Part shown: in pieces, positions 1 to 12,542 of the stretch
Numbering within the stretch: the stretch's first letter is position 1
Layout: each line of letters opens with the position of its first letter
Source: Hymenopellis radicata
Lineage: Eukaryota; Basidiomycota; Agaricomycetes; Agaricales; Physalacriaceae
Direction: 5' to 3'
DNA: 64,000 nt
NCBI GenBank assembly: GCA_015501595.1
Contig: JADNRX010000001.1
Coordinates: forward strand, 248,001-312,000
Program-made: the position numbers and the translations under genes
The notes under the pieces: generated by a model
Databases searched by the model: none
What the model was told of the DNA's origin: nothing
Seen by the model: the letters and a program-made list of their open reading frames with translations, nothing else

Positions 1-2883
1 GCACATAACTCACATCGCCATCGAAAAGGGCAAACATGTCCATTTCGACGTTGAGGGTCCCACTCCCACTAGTCTTCATTTCAGCACCGGTTCTAGAGAT
101 AATGCTGATGCTATCGTCGAAAAGCTAGAGACATCTAGGGCAATTTCCATGCCCGGAGCAGTGCCTACTGTTACCGAGTCCGCCGTTGAGGACGAGGAGA
201 TAGATGAACCTGCCCAGAAGCCTCGAGATGTACGGAAACCGTCAGTCCATTTCCAACCCGGTTCCCCAACCATTATTCCACCCAAGGACACGCCATCCGA
301 TGAAGAGCCAGATGAAGCTGAACCCGACGAACCTATGGCTGTGGTACTCTACGACTTCACCGCCGATGGTCCCGACGAGTTATCAGCCAAGGAGGGTGAA
401 CGTCTGCTCCTCCTCGAAGACGATGACCCTGATTGGTGGAAATGTCGAAACGCCAGCAATCAAGAAGGTGTTGTTCCTGCGTCGTATCTCGAGGTAAGAT
501 ACCAATATTCTGCCTTCACGGACTTACTCATCGTCCGCAGCCTGCCAAACCTGCCGCTTCCTCGAGCTCCCCGTCTCGGCGCGCCGCCGATCCACCTGAG
601 GAAGACGATGACGAAGAAGAACGTGAAGCAGAAGAACGTGCCCAGGCCGAAGCGGAAGCTGAAGCTGCAGCCAAGGCTAAAGCTAAGTCTGAACGCGAGG
701 CCAAACGAGAAGCCGATCGCAAGAAGGCGGAGGCGGAAAAGCGCGCTAAAGAGGCAGCAGATGCAGCGGATGCTCGACGGCGACAGAGACAAAAACAACA
801 GGAGGAGGCAAATAAGCGTTCTACACCTCCACCTCGAAAACCTGAGGAAAGCTCGCCTTCACCAAGGGCATCTACCGACCAAGGACGTCAGTCATTTGCC
901 CATTACTTTCATTTGATCCCTAGCTGATATCTAATGTAGGTCCTGCCCCCGAAAATGTTCGTGTCTGGCATGACAGAACAGGTCAATTCCGTGTCGACGC
1001 CGCTTTCTTAGGCTTCAACAGCGGTAAACTACGTCTGCATAAGACCAACGGAGTCATCGTTGAAGTTCCATCGGAGAAAATGTCTCAGGAGGACATGAAG
1101 TATGTCCAGAAGATGACAAGCAGGAAGAGTCGACAGCCTCCTATCTCTAAAGCCTCTGATGATGACATTCCAATCGGTGTACAGTATCCGAACGCCAACG
1201 GGAACCAGAAACGCATCTCTCAAGCGCCGCCGAAGAAAAAGCCTGTGGATTGGTTCGAGTTCTTCCTCAATGCTGGGTGTGAGATAGACGATTGCACGCG
1301 CTACTCCACGTCATTTGAAAGAGAGAAGATAGATGAAGCTGTTCTGCCAGATATATCTGAGGGAACGTTGCGGTCACTGGGTCTCAGGGAGGGGGATATC
1401 ATTAGGGTGATGAAGGCGATAGAGAAGCGCAAGCCGAAGAAGGAGGAAGGTGACCAACTGAAGAACGACGAGGAGATAGCGAAGCAGCTGCAGGCAGAGC
1501 TGAATGGGTCTGCGAAGGCTGCCCCGAATTTGTTCGTCGCAGGACCAGGAGGCGCTTTGAAGGGACCTCGTCGGGGAAGGCCCAATCCGAGCAAGACTCT
1601 TCCAACTACCGTAGACCTCAACTCTATCGCTGTTGGACCTCGCACAGAGTCACCCTCGCTGCTTAGTCCTGTACAGGCGCCTCCCCGATCAAGTTCTGCT
1701 GTTGGATTCGATGATGATGCATGGACGAACAGACCGAGTTCCACGAAGCCGTTGACACCCCGAGCGCCTTCGGCCCCTCCAACAACTGCAGCAGCTCCCG
1801 TTGCACCAGAACCGGCTCCAGCACCAGCCGCCGCGCCAGCACCCGCATCTACTCCCGCCACCCCGGCTAATGGACTTGCTAACACTACCGAGTCGGATAT
1901 TTTCAACCAACTCGCCCGTTTGAGCGAACTCAGGAAGAACAGCTCTTCGGTCCCGGCAGCCGCTCCTACTCCCCCGGCGACCGTTGCTTCACCTGTGGGC
2001 TACCAGTCTGGTCTTGGGATGGGGTCCTCGCCTGCACCAATGGGGCAGCATTTGCAGAACCAACAAACGGGCATGTTAACGCCGCCACAGCAACAACCCT
2101 ACAATGGTCCAAGAGGTCCTTTCGCGCCCGTCCCGGGAAATCACGGATTATTGCAGCCACTAGTTCCTACTCAGACAGGTTTCAACAGTTTCATTCCGAC
2201 ACGCAATATTTCGCCTTTCGCAAACCCGTCACCCTTCGCGAACCCGTCACCCTTCGCGAACCCATCTCCGCAGCCTTCTTTCCTGAATTCGCAACCCACT
2301 GGTTTCCAGCCTCAGCAGCCCATGATGGCCCAGCCGACTGGCTTCCCTCCTATGATGTCTCAGCCAACCGGCTTCGTCGGACAGCAGCAGCCTATCATGT
2401 CGCAAGCAACGGGTATGCCATTGGTGGCATGAACAGCGGTGGTATGAATGGAAACACAGGCATCATGAGCCGTAAGTCCATACTATCGCTCTCCCGTGTT
2501 TAGTCTTAGATTTCTTTAGAACCAACAGGTATGCCGAACAACGGCTTCGGTGGAAGCTTCAATGCGCTGGCGTCGCCAGCGCCGCCTGTGCCTCCATTGC
2601 CGTCTAATAACACTAATAACACCAACCCTGCTAACATTTTCGCACAAATGAAGTCTGGGACATTTGGGAAAGACGATGCGCCACAAGCACCAGGTACGGT
2701 CTATGCATATTGCTCTCAGACTCTCTTTCTCATAATTTCTAGGCAAGTACGATGCGCTTCGTCCCAATCGTAAGTTGTTTGTTTATAGCAGCCGAGCACC
2801 GACTCACGTTATTATAGCTATGCAACCACAAGCAACAGGCTGGGGCGGCTACAATGGTGGATCGTATATGGGTTACCAATAGT
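1..2883 (+). CDS. SLA1: SLA1-like endocytic actin-patch adaptor, 3' part
   Basis: The gene enters from the left edge, reading in frame from base 2. An SH3 domain lies at about 335-492 (ALYDF-type VLYDF start, WWKC, VPASYLE end). A Lys/Glu/Ala-rich coiled stretch follows, then an SLA1 homology domain 1 (about 940-1125, RVWHDRTGQF) that in yeast binds NPFx(1,2)D cargo signals, then a SAM-like domain at 1249-1425 (WFEFFLNAG). The tail is Pro/Gln-rich with repeated Q-P/A-T-G motifs, the type phosphorylated by Ark1/Prk1 kinases in yeast. The N-terminal SH3 domains lie outside the window. The expected role is coupling clathrin-coat cargo to Arp2/3 actin assembly. The frame breaks near 2415: a stop at 2430-2432 is followed by in-frame tail repeats up to GYMGYQ-like codons and a stop at 2881-2883. 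A missing base or an intron 2413-2528 would restore it. The 28-nt exon near 2743 splices cleanly. Confidence 0.9.
2214..2267 (+). repeat. Three tandem 18-bp units inside SLA1
   Basis: Three near-identical 18-bp units encode FANPSP repeated three times in the low-complexity tail of SLA1. Unit 1 differs from the others at two or three bases. This is an in-frame coding minisatellite that could vary in copy number between strains. Confidence 0.85.
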
Positions 2884-2980
2884 GATCTCTCATCTTTCAT
2901 CTTTATTTCTTCGTTGCATCCGGAGGAGAATATATGCATTACCCATACCAACTAATAAATATCATACATACATCCAAAGA

Positions 2981-5900
2981 TTAAGAAGATAAGATGTCGA
3001 TTATCCTATGTGTGTATCCTACGCGTAAAAAGTATGTTTTCAGAGACAGTCGGACCTCGGGTGCCAGATCCCGCGAAAGAAGGTCACAGAGTAAGGCGTA
3101 TGTGGGTTCTAGATAACTGACGAACTGGAGGGGGCAAATTAGTATGATGGCAGTCTGGATAAGGAATGCTCACGTCTTTGTCTTCGAACCGACAGAACCC
3201 ATCCACGATCTCGGCAATAACAGGAGTCCACGCAATGATGTTCTTCCCCTGGGTATCAGGTCGAAGCTTGTTGTAATCCTTGATTACATCCAAGGCGAGA
3301 CTAAAACCTTGTAAGGGTGTGGCGGGGGGACGGAGGCTTGATACTCACGGCATCAATCGTCCAGTAACGCCCTCTCGCGCATTTTGATGACCAGGCCGCG
3401 GGTCGTAGTACATTCGCAGCAAGACGTGTACAAGAGTCGCTGCACTACTGGACTCTTGCTTCAGAAGATTCGGAAGATGTTTCATGAATCCTGGCAACAA
3501 TTAACAAGTTTCCGCGAGTAAGCAGTAAGATACTCACCGACTTTCCATAGACCAGTGCGCAGTTCTTTATCCTCATTGAATGAACGAGCAAACTGGTAGC
3601 TATGTGAAAGGGCCCCCATGAGCCTTAGAAGCATCTCCGGCGGAATCATCGCGAAAATTTTGTCGTTCCGTAACAGGTCGTTCAAGGTCTCAATGAGCAA
3701 TAATTGGAGAACGCATTTGACGATGATTTGCTTGAACACCCGCCGACGATCAGTTGCGGATTGACTGAGACGAGGCTGTTCGGTACTGGGCGACAAAGGA
3801 GCAGGGATTATCGTTGCCCCGTTAGCCTCTGTGACTAGTGAGACCACGAGAATTGGATGGGAATGAAACTCACCTTCGTTGATCTCCGGACTCGGTGAGT
3901 CTACCTCTGTCCTGAGCGTATCATCGAAAAGCTGATGTGGGGTAGTAGTCTTGAACAGTTTTAGGAATGTCGTTGTCACACGTTCCCATCGAGCTGGGCT
4001 CAGTTTCTCGACATTGTTCTCTATGAGTTGCTGGAGACACGATGTCCCGATGTGAGAGAGCGTATCATTTTCTGTGTGGGATTGTTCAGCAGTGAAACTT
4101 CGTTTATGGAATTGATTACCTTGGCAGATACACACACATAGGAGGTCTAGTAGTCCGTCCAATAACCTTTCCAGAATGTCGAAATAGAAAGTATAGAGAT
4201 CTATCACGTCGCGTAGAGCCTGTATCATTGTCGACGAAAGCCAAACGCTCTGATCCTCTTGCGTGCTGAATCGCGACAAGTCTTGTGTAGACTTGAGGAC
4301 GGAGAAGATGGGGAAGATAAGCTCCTGGCAGACAGTATCCCAGAATTCGACCGGAAATGATTTTCCATATGTTTTGAGTGTATTGAAGAGCGAATCGAGA
4401 GCTCTGTGGTCGCAAAATGTCAACGAACGTATCGGACAAAAGACCCGACAACGTACAGGCGTCGAACTTCTAGATCTTCTCCGTTCATGATGATGTCATA
4501 GAACCCGAACAATATTGGGTACCAATACTTGATCATGTTGTCGTCCATGTTCGTTTTAGTCATCTCTGGCGACCATCCGCATTCTGGACATTCAAGCATG
4601 ACGGGTATAACTCCTCGAAGCATGGCGATGGCCAGTAGACTGATCTTCTGGTACTTGCTGACCTTACAGAATTCAGTAATACAAACAGTAAGATCAGCGA
4701 ATGCTCCATGGTGCACGATAGCTCCAAAGTGATCCCGGTTCAGCCGTGTAACAATCTCGAAGGCAGAGTTCGCGATACGTTCTTCGGGAAAATATCAGCG
4801 ACGAGCCAAGAAGGGAAGAGAGGACACGGCTCACCCGTCAGGACCTTGGACGCCGCTTGGAAGACACCAAACATTGTACGCCAACCAGACCTCATATTTT
4901 GAACTCGCGCTTGGATCATTTGCGAAAGACATTGCAGGACCTTCCTCAAAATCAGTCATCGTTGACTTCTGGCACTGACAACGCACCATGTCACGAATCT
5001 CGGGGTTAGGATTGTGGATCATAGTATGTTCGAACGGTTTGAGGAAGTCCTTCTGGAATTTGAAGTGGGGCAATTCTTCCTTCTCTAAGAAACGCATAGC
5101 CAGCTGTCGAAGCGAGTCCAAAGCGAAGAAGCCGACGTGAGGATTATTGTGACAACAAACCTAAGAACCGTCAATGGCCATACAATGCGATGACACAGTA
5201 CGCTTACCTGGTTGAAATGCTCGCCCAGTATGTCCCACAAATTAGACCATTCAATACGAATCCGACTCATGTTGTAGTATGATATTTCCACTAGCTTTTG
5301 GAGACTGAATAATCTTGGGTGCTGCGATAGACCTGAAGACTGGATTTCTTCCCAGGAGACGTCACTCAATGCGCGCACGAAGTCGACTATGGCAGTCTAT
5401 GGAGCACGATTAGAACGATAATTATACACACACAGTGAAAGAACCTACTCCGGAGAGGAAATGACTTAACGAAAAGACCATGTCGGCTGCAACAGTAATG
5501 TGTGTCGATCGACTTTCGTTGGCCAACTCTTCCGTAGGAAGTTTACGCTGTTTCCTACGAGTACGTTAGCACTGCAGATTTTCCCCGGTGAAGAAGACGT
5601 ACCCTTTCTTGCCGGACTCGACATCCACACCCCCACTTATTAACTGCATACGCTCTAACTGACTGACGCATGTTAGGACTTCGTGCCAAGAGCCCTTCAA
5701 GTTGTTTCCGTCGGTAACAGCGACATCTAGAAGAGCTTTGATCGCTTCCATATTCTTCGTCTTCATTTCCCCGAGGTTGTTCAGGAAGGTGAACTTGGCC
5801 AGTGTTGTAACGAACGCATTGCGTTCCAGTTCAAGATCGAAGAAACAGACAATGCGAATGGCGCTCTTGAACCCGTCCAGGCATAACTCGACGATTTCCA

Positions 5901-8900
5901 TATCGTCCGTTTCCTGTAGCGGCCCCGACAATCCGGCAAGGAAGGCAATCCAAGCTACTTCAAACATGGGTTTCACATGGACAAAGTGTGAAGCACTGAA
6001 GAACTGGTCGACACCTCGAGGACTTCTCCGTTGTGTTCGCATCATGGTCTTGAAGAGCGCCTAAGGAAATGTTGAGGTCAAACAGATTGTAAAGTCGGCA
6101 CGTATAGATACCTCAGTCTTGTTGGCCATGCCGTTCGTCTGTAAAACATAGGCCTCCTTTTGCAGATCCCGGCCAACGTTAGCGATTGCATTGGCCAACC
6201 CAGGGCCAACGGGCGCTGGGCCAGCAGCTTCAACCTCGTCTTTCATGCGGATTTCGTTGCTTGCGATCTCGTCGAAAACTTCGCCCAAGAATTCTTCCGG
6301 GAGATTTGCGCCATCATTGATACCACGGTTGTTCCTTGCAAAGTCGGCCTTGGTCATACGCCGCTTGATCTGCGGGTTATGCTGGTCGGTGTTCAACAAT
6401 ATAACGGAGTACGCGAGGATGTATGCGGCGTCTATCAATGCTCAGTCAAGGCATGTAAAATGGCGAATTGGACGCACCAGCGTTAGCGAACGGAGTTTGC
6501 GTATTGCTGGCGATATAACAATCGGCAAACTTGAGCACAAAGCGATCGATTTTCTGGGCCTCTCCAGGAAGGCGGAATGTCTGAAGGAAGACACGTAGAG
6601 CTTCCACGAATGGTAGACTGTCGAAGGAAAGACTGTCGACGAATGCGTGCATGATATCAACATTCTCCTGATCACTGGAAAAGTACTGTGAAAATGACCT
6701 CGTTGAAAAGCACGACCGACTTACCCTTCACCGAGATATTCACCAATCATGGCCTTGTTCAACCCATCAGTGTTCAAAAGGAAATGAGCGATGTCGGCAG
6801 GCGCCTTAGAAGCAATGAAACCGTTCTCGATAAGGAATTGAATACCCTACATTCATAATGAGTTTAGAGTGCAAATGAAGTATAAATTACAGACCCGCTT
6901 GGGTTTGAAGTTGAACTTCTTAATACCTTCCAGGAGCGTCGTCTTCCGTTGCTTTGCACTCTCAAAGCGACCAGGATCGTCCGTGATATCGGGTGTTTGT
7001 ATTCGGTTGAAGGCCTCGACGCTTCCACCGACAGACGATAGTCTGTCCAGCGAAGTGTCAGGCGTCATGGAATCCTGACGATCCGGTTCCCCAGTATGCG
7101 GGTGGGGAGAGGTTATGCCTTCCTCATCCGTCTTACCAGACGCCGTACCCCAAGCGACTAACGACCTGAGGACTGTGACCAGACATTCTAAAGCCTGCCG
7201 CCGCAGTTGACTCTCGGATAAGCCTAATGTAGCCGAGTCCATCGAGCCGGAAACAGAAGTTATAGAAGTGCTCAACGACGGTCCTGTCGGCTGCGGTTTA
7301 GGCGTTGGTTGCACCGCAGGACTGGGGGGCTCCGTGGTCTTGTGTGCTGCACTTGGAGGTGTTGTTCCAATCTTCGAGATGATATTCATGATACTGCAGG
7401 AACAGTCAAGTAAAGTATCACGCTAGACGGAAAACGTACTGTTCATAAATGTTATCGGCTGCCTCACTGTCACAATCATAGTTGAGATAGATTTCGACGA
7501 GTGCCTGGGGATCTTGGCACAATCTGGAGAGCATTCCCAGGATAACCGCCTTCTGCTTCAGAGTCGCGGTCTTCATCTCAAGAATTGGGATGAAGATTTC
7601 GTGAAGCAAAACCTCGATTTCTTTCTGGTTGTATCACAGCAGTCAGATAGGAATACACAAACGAAAGTCTTGAGGTACCTTTAACTTCGTGCGCATACCT
7701 GAAATTACTCTCCAGAAGATCTCGACACTCAGGTCAAAGACTTGCGGTACCGGACTAACCGCATTACGACTAAGGCTGAGGCAAAGCCATTGATTTATGG
7801 CTTGCACGAAGGGAGTCGCCTCATTAGTTGAGTTGGAGTACACAATGGAGGCGGGGTCCACGAATAGCGGCATGTGAGAATTTAGAAGGGTAAGCACGAT
7901 ATGTAGCGACAGCAATTTCGACCGCATCGCGTGCGATTTTAAATCTCGCTCACTGAAGGAATTGTTAGAGAGATGATAATATCAAGGATGCGTGGCTCTA
8001 CCTCTCAGTGTTCAACGAATTCATAGACAGACGGCACATGGAACGGAACACAAGGTACGCATCCTTGATGAAGAGATCGTTGAGGGTCATTCCAGCGTGG
8101 TTGTCATCTCCAATGTCATCTGTGTGGTCGGTCATATGCCTAAGTCCAAGTTAGTATGAGGGTACCCAAGGACGTAGATGCGAACCTATTGTGCAACGCG
8201 CTGTTGCCATTGGGGGTAGCAGGCGGATTGGCAGCAGCGTCCGGTTGTGCTTCAGCTGCCTGTGGTGGTACCGATTCGTGTGATTCCGAATGCGACACAG
8301 ATTCCGCGTCAACTTCAGAGTCGCCATTCACGGATTGACTGTTCGAACTCGTGGAAGAAGACACGTGATGCGGAACACTTTCTTGGCTGGAACGCGATAT
8401 GGATGAAGGTGGCATGCTATCCCGACTATTTGATGCCTGGAAAGTGCTCGAATCGCGACGAACACCAACTTTACATCGCGAGAAGACGTGATGGACCATC
8501 TGAGTCAGTCCACCTTGCGCGACCATCTGGTTGGTGGAGTCTGCGCTGAGTAGGAATATGTTGTAGACCGTGCGAATGGCTTTTAATAAGGATGAATGGT
8601 GAACCAGGATCGTCGAGGAGAGAACCAGTGCGAGGAGAGCCTTGACAATTTGGAGGGAGACTGTTTCCGGAGTGGTCTCTACGTGACACGCTGTGATTGT
8701 ATGCACAACGACATCGACCAAGGAAGCTGGAGCCGCGTCTGACTGTGAAGGGCGGCTAGATGTACGACCGGTAAGATGAGGTGATGGCGGCGGTGAAGGT
8801 AGGACGGATGGTGTTGTGTCAGCGAAGAACGAGTAAGATATTAGCTTAGAGATACAGTCTAGACTGGCAATCATTAGCTTCTCGTTCTTCGTCTCGCAAG

Positions 8901-9608
8901 CGAGACGGAGTGGCTCGAATATCTCGCGAGGGCGATCACCTCCTTGCCCAGCGCGCAACATTTGAAGAGCATTTGCGGTGCTTTCACGGAGCGGCGCTGA
9001 GCGCTTAGCCTCCTTGGATGCAGCAATGGTCTCTAATGCAGACGAGATGAGTACGGTGGATACAGCATGCCCCCTAGATATGGTCAACGAGCGACGATGG
9101 GCAGACGTGGGTGTTTCTGGCCGCAGAGACTGGGAAATAGATGGCCGGGGTTCAGTTTCGGTGGGCGAGGCAATCGGGACGCCCTGTGAAAGTACTGGCT
9201 TGCTAGGCGGTGGAGGGGGGCTTCGTTGGATGTTCCCGGCGCCGTCGCGGTCGTCTCCATTATTTCAATAATTTCGGCGCGTTCTGCGGGTCGCTCTGGG
9301 ACAGGCGCGGAGATAGCATTTGTTTCCTGCTCCTCCTGCGTGGTATCAACGACGGGCTCGTTATGAGCGTCTCCATTGACTGTCGTGCTCGTGGCAATCG
9401 GCTCTAGTGGTTGTTCTGGAGTTTCCAAATCCTTCTGGTCATGTTGGTCAATGTTGCCGTCCGGCGACACTGGCGTCGACGTGTACTCTTCAAGAGGCGG
9501 GGACGCGGGTAATGGTACCGACGGCGCCGGCGAGGTTTCTTCGACGTCGTCGGCAGCGTTGAGGGTGGCCGTCATCGTCGGTGACGAAGCCGTGAAGATG
9601 GAGACCAA
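2981..9608 (-). CDS. SEC7: Sec7-type Arf guanine-nucleotide exchange factor (BIG/Sec7 class)
   Basis: A multi-exon gene of roughly 1,900 residues, the size of trans-Golgi Sec7/BIG proteins. It activates Arf GTPases for vesicle budding. The N-terminal DCB region is preceded by a Ser/Pro-rich leader. The HUS box NYDCD lies near 7475. The catalytic Sec7 domain covers about 6230-6840, with the glutamic finger in [12 protein letters not shown] (Glu codon near 6560) and [11 protein letters not shown]. Long helical HDS repeats follow. The last intron (3125-3173) has a perfect TACTAAT branch point and leads into a final exon with FVSYLEP and [11 protein letters not shown], stop at 2981-2983. An alternative start is the second Met at about 9575. 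The gene is tail to tail with SLA1 (98 bp apart) and head to head with deoxyhypusine synthase (about 98 bp). I found no frame break in the exon joins I checked. Confidence 0.93.
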
Positions 9609-9706
9609 AGCAGGACCAAAGAGTCAAGCAGGTTCCAGTTTCGAACTATCCACTACGTCACAGTCACGCCGTTCTATTTTTTTCCTTCCTCCCTCCTGTT
9701 ACAAAA

Positions 9707-11027
9707 ATGTCCATCCCGTCAAGCGCTTCCGCTGCTGTCCTACAGCCTTCCGAACCCATCCCGGCAGAGGCGGTCTCCGTCGAGGGCCCGAATTTTGAAA
9801 AGAATCTCTCCTTACAGGATTTCATTGCCAGTTATGAGCGTATTGGCTTCCAAGCAAACAGCCTGGGACGGGCCATCGAAATCGTAAACAAGATGGTGCT
9901 TTTATTTTGCTCATCCTCGAGTTTTGCTGATTTATTTCCAGCGTACATGGCGTCTTTCTGACGATCCTGTCGCAGAAGATGAATCCGAGGACCTCAAATC
10001 GCCCGAGGCACGAAGCCAGGTCAAATGCAACGTCTTTCTCGGTTACACTTCCAACCTGATATCTTCTGGACTACGCGAGGTCATCTTGCATCTTGTCAAA
10101 CACAAACACGTCTCCGCCCTCGTGACTACAGCAGGCGGCATCGAAGAGGACTTCATAAAATGTCTGGGCAAGACGTATCTCGCCGACTTCAACCTCGATG
10201 GCGCCGATTTGCGCAGAAAAGGCATGAACCGCATCGGAAATCTCATAGTCCCCAACGACAACTACTGCAAATTTGAGGACTGGCTTACTCCAATCCTGGA
10301 TGCTATGCTTGTCGAACAGAAGGAAACCGGGGAGGTGTGGTCACCCAGCTCCTTCATACGACGACTTGGCAAGGAAATAAACAACGAAGAGTCTGTGTAC
10401 TATTGGGCTTACAAAGTGAATATAGTGATTTTCTTCCTATTCCCGGATTCTGAGATGTTCGGTTCAGAACGACATTCCTGTCTTTTGCCCTGCGTTAACT
10501 GATGGGTCAATCGGGGACATGATCTACTTCCACTCGTTCCGCAACCCTGGCCTGATTATTGACATTGTCCGAGACATCCGCGACTTGAATGAGCATTCAA
10601 GAAAATCAAGGAAAGCCGGTATGATCATTTTGGGAGGAGGCGTATGTAAACACCAGATAGCGAACGCCATGCTCATAGTAGGTTTGGACATTGGCACTGA
10701 GGCAAAATCTCACCTTACACCAGCGTAACGGGGCGGACTACTCCGTATACATCGTCTGTTGTCACTTACCTTTCACTTGATTGACTGACTGATTGTGATC
10801 CTCAGAACACTGGTCAAGAATTCGACGGGTCCGACTCTGGTGCACGACCAGACGAAGCCATTTCCTGGGGAAAGATCCGAGCTGGGTCAGAATCAGTCAA
10901 GGTGTGTACCTCTGGGTGCTGACCACGCAGCTAACACGAGTATCCCACGCAGGTGTTTGCCGACGCCACATTGGCATTCCCTCTCCTCGTTGCAGCAACG
11001 TTTGCCCGAGATATGGAACAAAAGTGA
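9707..11027 (+). CDS. DYS1: Deoxyhypusine synthase
   Basis: Transfers the butylamine group of spermidine to one lysine of eIF5A, the first step of hypusine formation, using NAD. Five introns splice in frame. Visible motifs include [44 protein letters not shown] and the NAD/active-site block [19 protein letters not shown]. The catalytic lysine that forms the enzyme-spermidine imine is in SWGKIR at 10872-10874. The protein ends FARDMEQK with stop 11025-11027. Length is as usual for the family. One short exon codes [10 protein letters not shown] between two introns near 10730-10760. It is tail to tail with the 14-3-3 gene (106 bp). The acidic insert after RTWRLSDDP is not seen in the yeast enzyme as far as I recall. 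Confidence 0.96.
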
Positions 11028-11133
11028 AGAACGTGAAATAGAAAGCCATGTAGATATAGAAGCAGAATACAGATGTAACACGTAAAACTACAATGTGGTT
11101 GGTTGGACTTCCCGGGCGAGGAAGTGGGCGCGG

Positions 11134-12214
11134 TTACTGTCGTTTCTCTGTCGCGGACGATTACAATCAGCGACACGGAAATACAATGAACCAAATGACG
11201 AGACACACCTGCTTCTAGCATCTCAGAAGACCAAAGAACAAGGTCGTCCCTCAGCAGTTGAAGAATCATTAGAGAATCGCGTGTTGTACTGGTGACTATA
11301 CACGCGCCGGACTCGTCCTGTCTGAAAGTCGACACTGCATCATCGAGTGCGCTCTTGGCAAGATGACAAGCGCGGTCGGGGCTCTGATGAACATCTAGAA
11401 AACAATCCAGATGAGAGTGGTATGTAACGAAGCATATATCCCTCACCGTGGTAGAAAACGGAGAAATTGAGAGCCAAGCCGAGTCTGGTCGGATGGGCAG
11501 GGTCCAACGCGCTCAGAGCATGCATATATGCCATCTTGTACGCGTTCAAAGACTTTTCTGCATAGTCTTTCCGGTCTCGCTTGTGAGCAAACTCCGCAAG
11601 GTAGCGGTAATAGTCGCCTTTCCTAAAATTCACAATGAGTAAGAAGTGTTCTCCCCCCGACACACGCAGGATGAAAGAACCCACATCTTGATATAAAACA
11701 CACGCGCCTCACCGGCTTTGGCACCATTAATGAGCTTCTTGTCCAGAAGGTCCACGATATCCTTGCAAACATCAGCCAACTCGCCCTCGATCTTCTCGCG
11801 TTGTTGTCGAATCAACGATAGCTGTCTTGTCATCTGCGGAGAACGCGCCGATTGCATCTTCTCCAGTGTGTCGACGATGCGCCAACTATTCCGCAGGTTG
11901 TTTGTAAGATTCTTGTATGCGACCGACAGCAGATTCCGCTCGTCCAGAGTGAGAACAGGCCCGTATTGACGAATAATGGTCTTCAATGTCGCGGTGACAT
12001 CTGTTGGACCTCATTAGATTGGCAAACTAGACCTGGAACATAATAGGTGCCATTATATCGTTCTGCTTCTCCAGCCAATTCTGCGAAAAACAGATGTTGC
12101 ATCCTGGTAAGTGAGCCATCTGGGTTGCAAGCGCCAAGCGCAGGTGCCTATAGGAAGCGATCTATTGTCAGTCATGTAGGTATATGAGAGACCGAAACTA
12201 CCCACAGGACTCAT
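11134..12214 (-). CDS. Divergent 14-3-3 protein
   Basis: A 14-3-3 fold is supported by [10 protein letters not shown] (signature 1), [22 protein letters not shown], and [18 protein letters not shown] (close to signature 2). Residues that bind phosphoserine are kept: Lys in YKN, Arg in LRNSWR, and the Arg-Tyr pair in YYRYLAE. It departs from canonical fungal 14-3-3 at the normally GARRSSWR loop (here NNLRNSWR) and the Lys/Glu-rich stretch after it. The N-terminus is assembled from a 9-nt first exon (ATG 12212-12214), then an exon reading [11 protein letters not shown] and [12 protein letters not shown] place the stop at 11134-11136 after splicing into a short last exon coding EKRQ. Agaricomycetes normally have two canonical 14-3-3 genes, so this is probably an additional divergent paralog. 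Start and last exon are inferred. Confidence 0.85.
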
Positions 12215-12542
12215 GATGCTAGTAGTGTGCGAACAAACGACGGGGGTCAGACTCAAAACGGCGTCTTAATTTATCTTGACGGACGGACGGACGTGAACGC
12301 TTGTGGGTTTTGGGCATGAGGCAGGAACGCGATGCGATATAAGGTTTACTCGGTCATCTCAATGGAGATTAAACCTCACCGTGCCATTTGACGTTGTGAA
12401 GTGGTCAAGGGTTTCCTTGTCAGATCGCATACAGGGCAAAGGGCGTGCGTCGAAGGACTCGGAAAGGAAAACATAAATCCGGTTTCGTCGAGCAACTTAA
12501 AAGATACAGCTTGTCTATAAACCTATCAACCGAAAAGGGTTA

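Noticed and set aside
460..798. Long minus-strand readings opposite SLA1
   Set aside because: They mirror the Lys/Glu/Ala-rich coding strand, which is low complexity, and show no family pattern.
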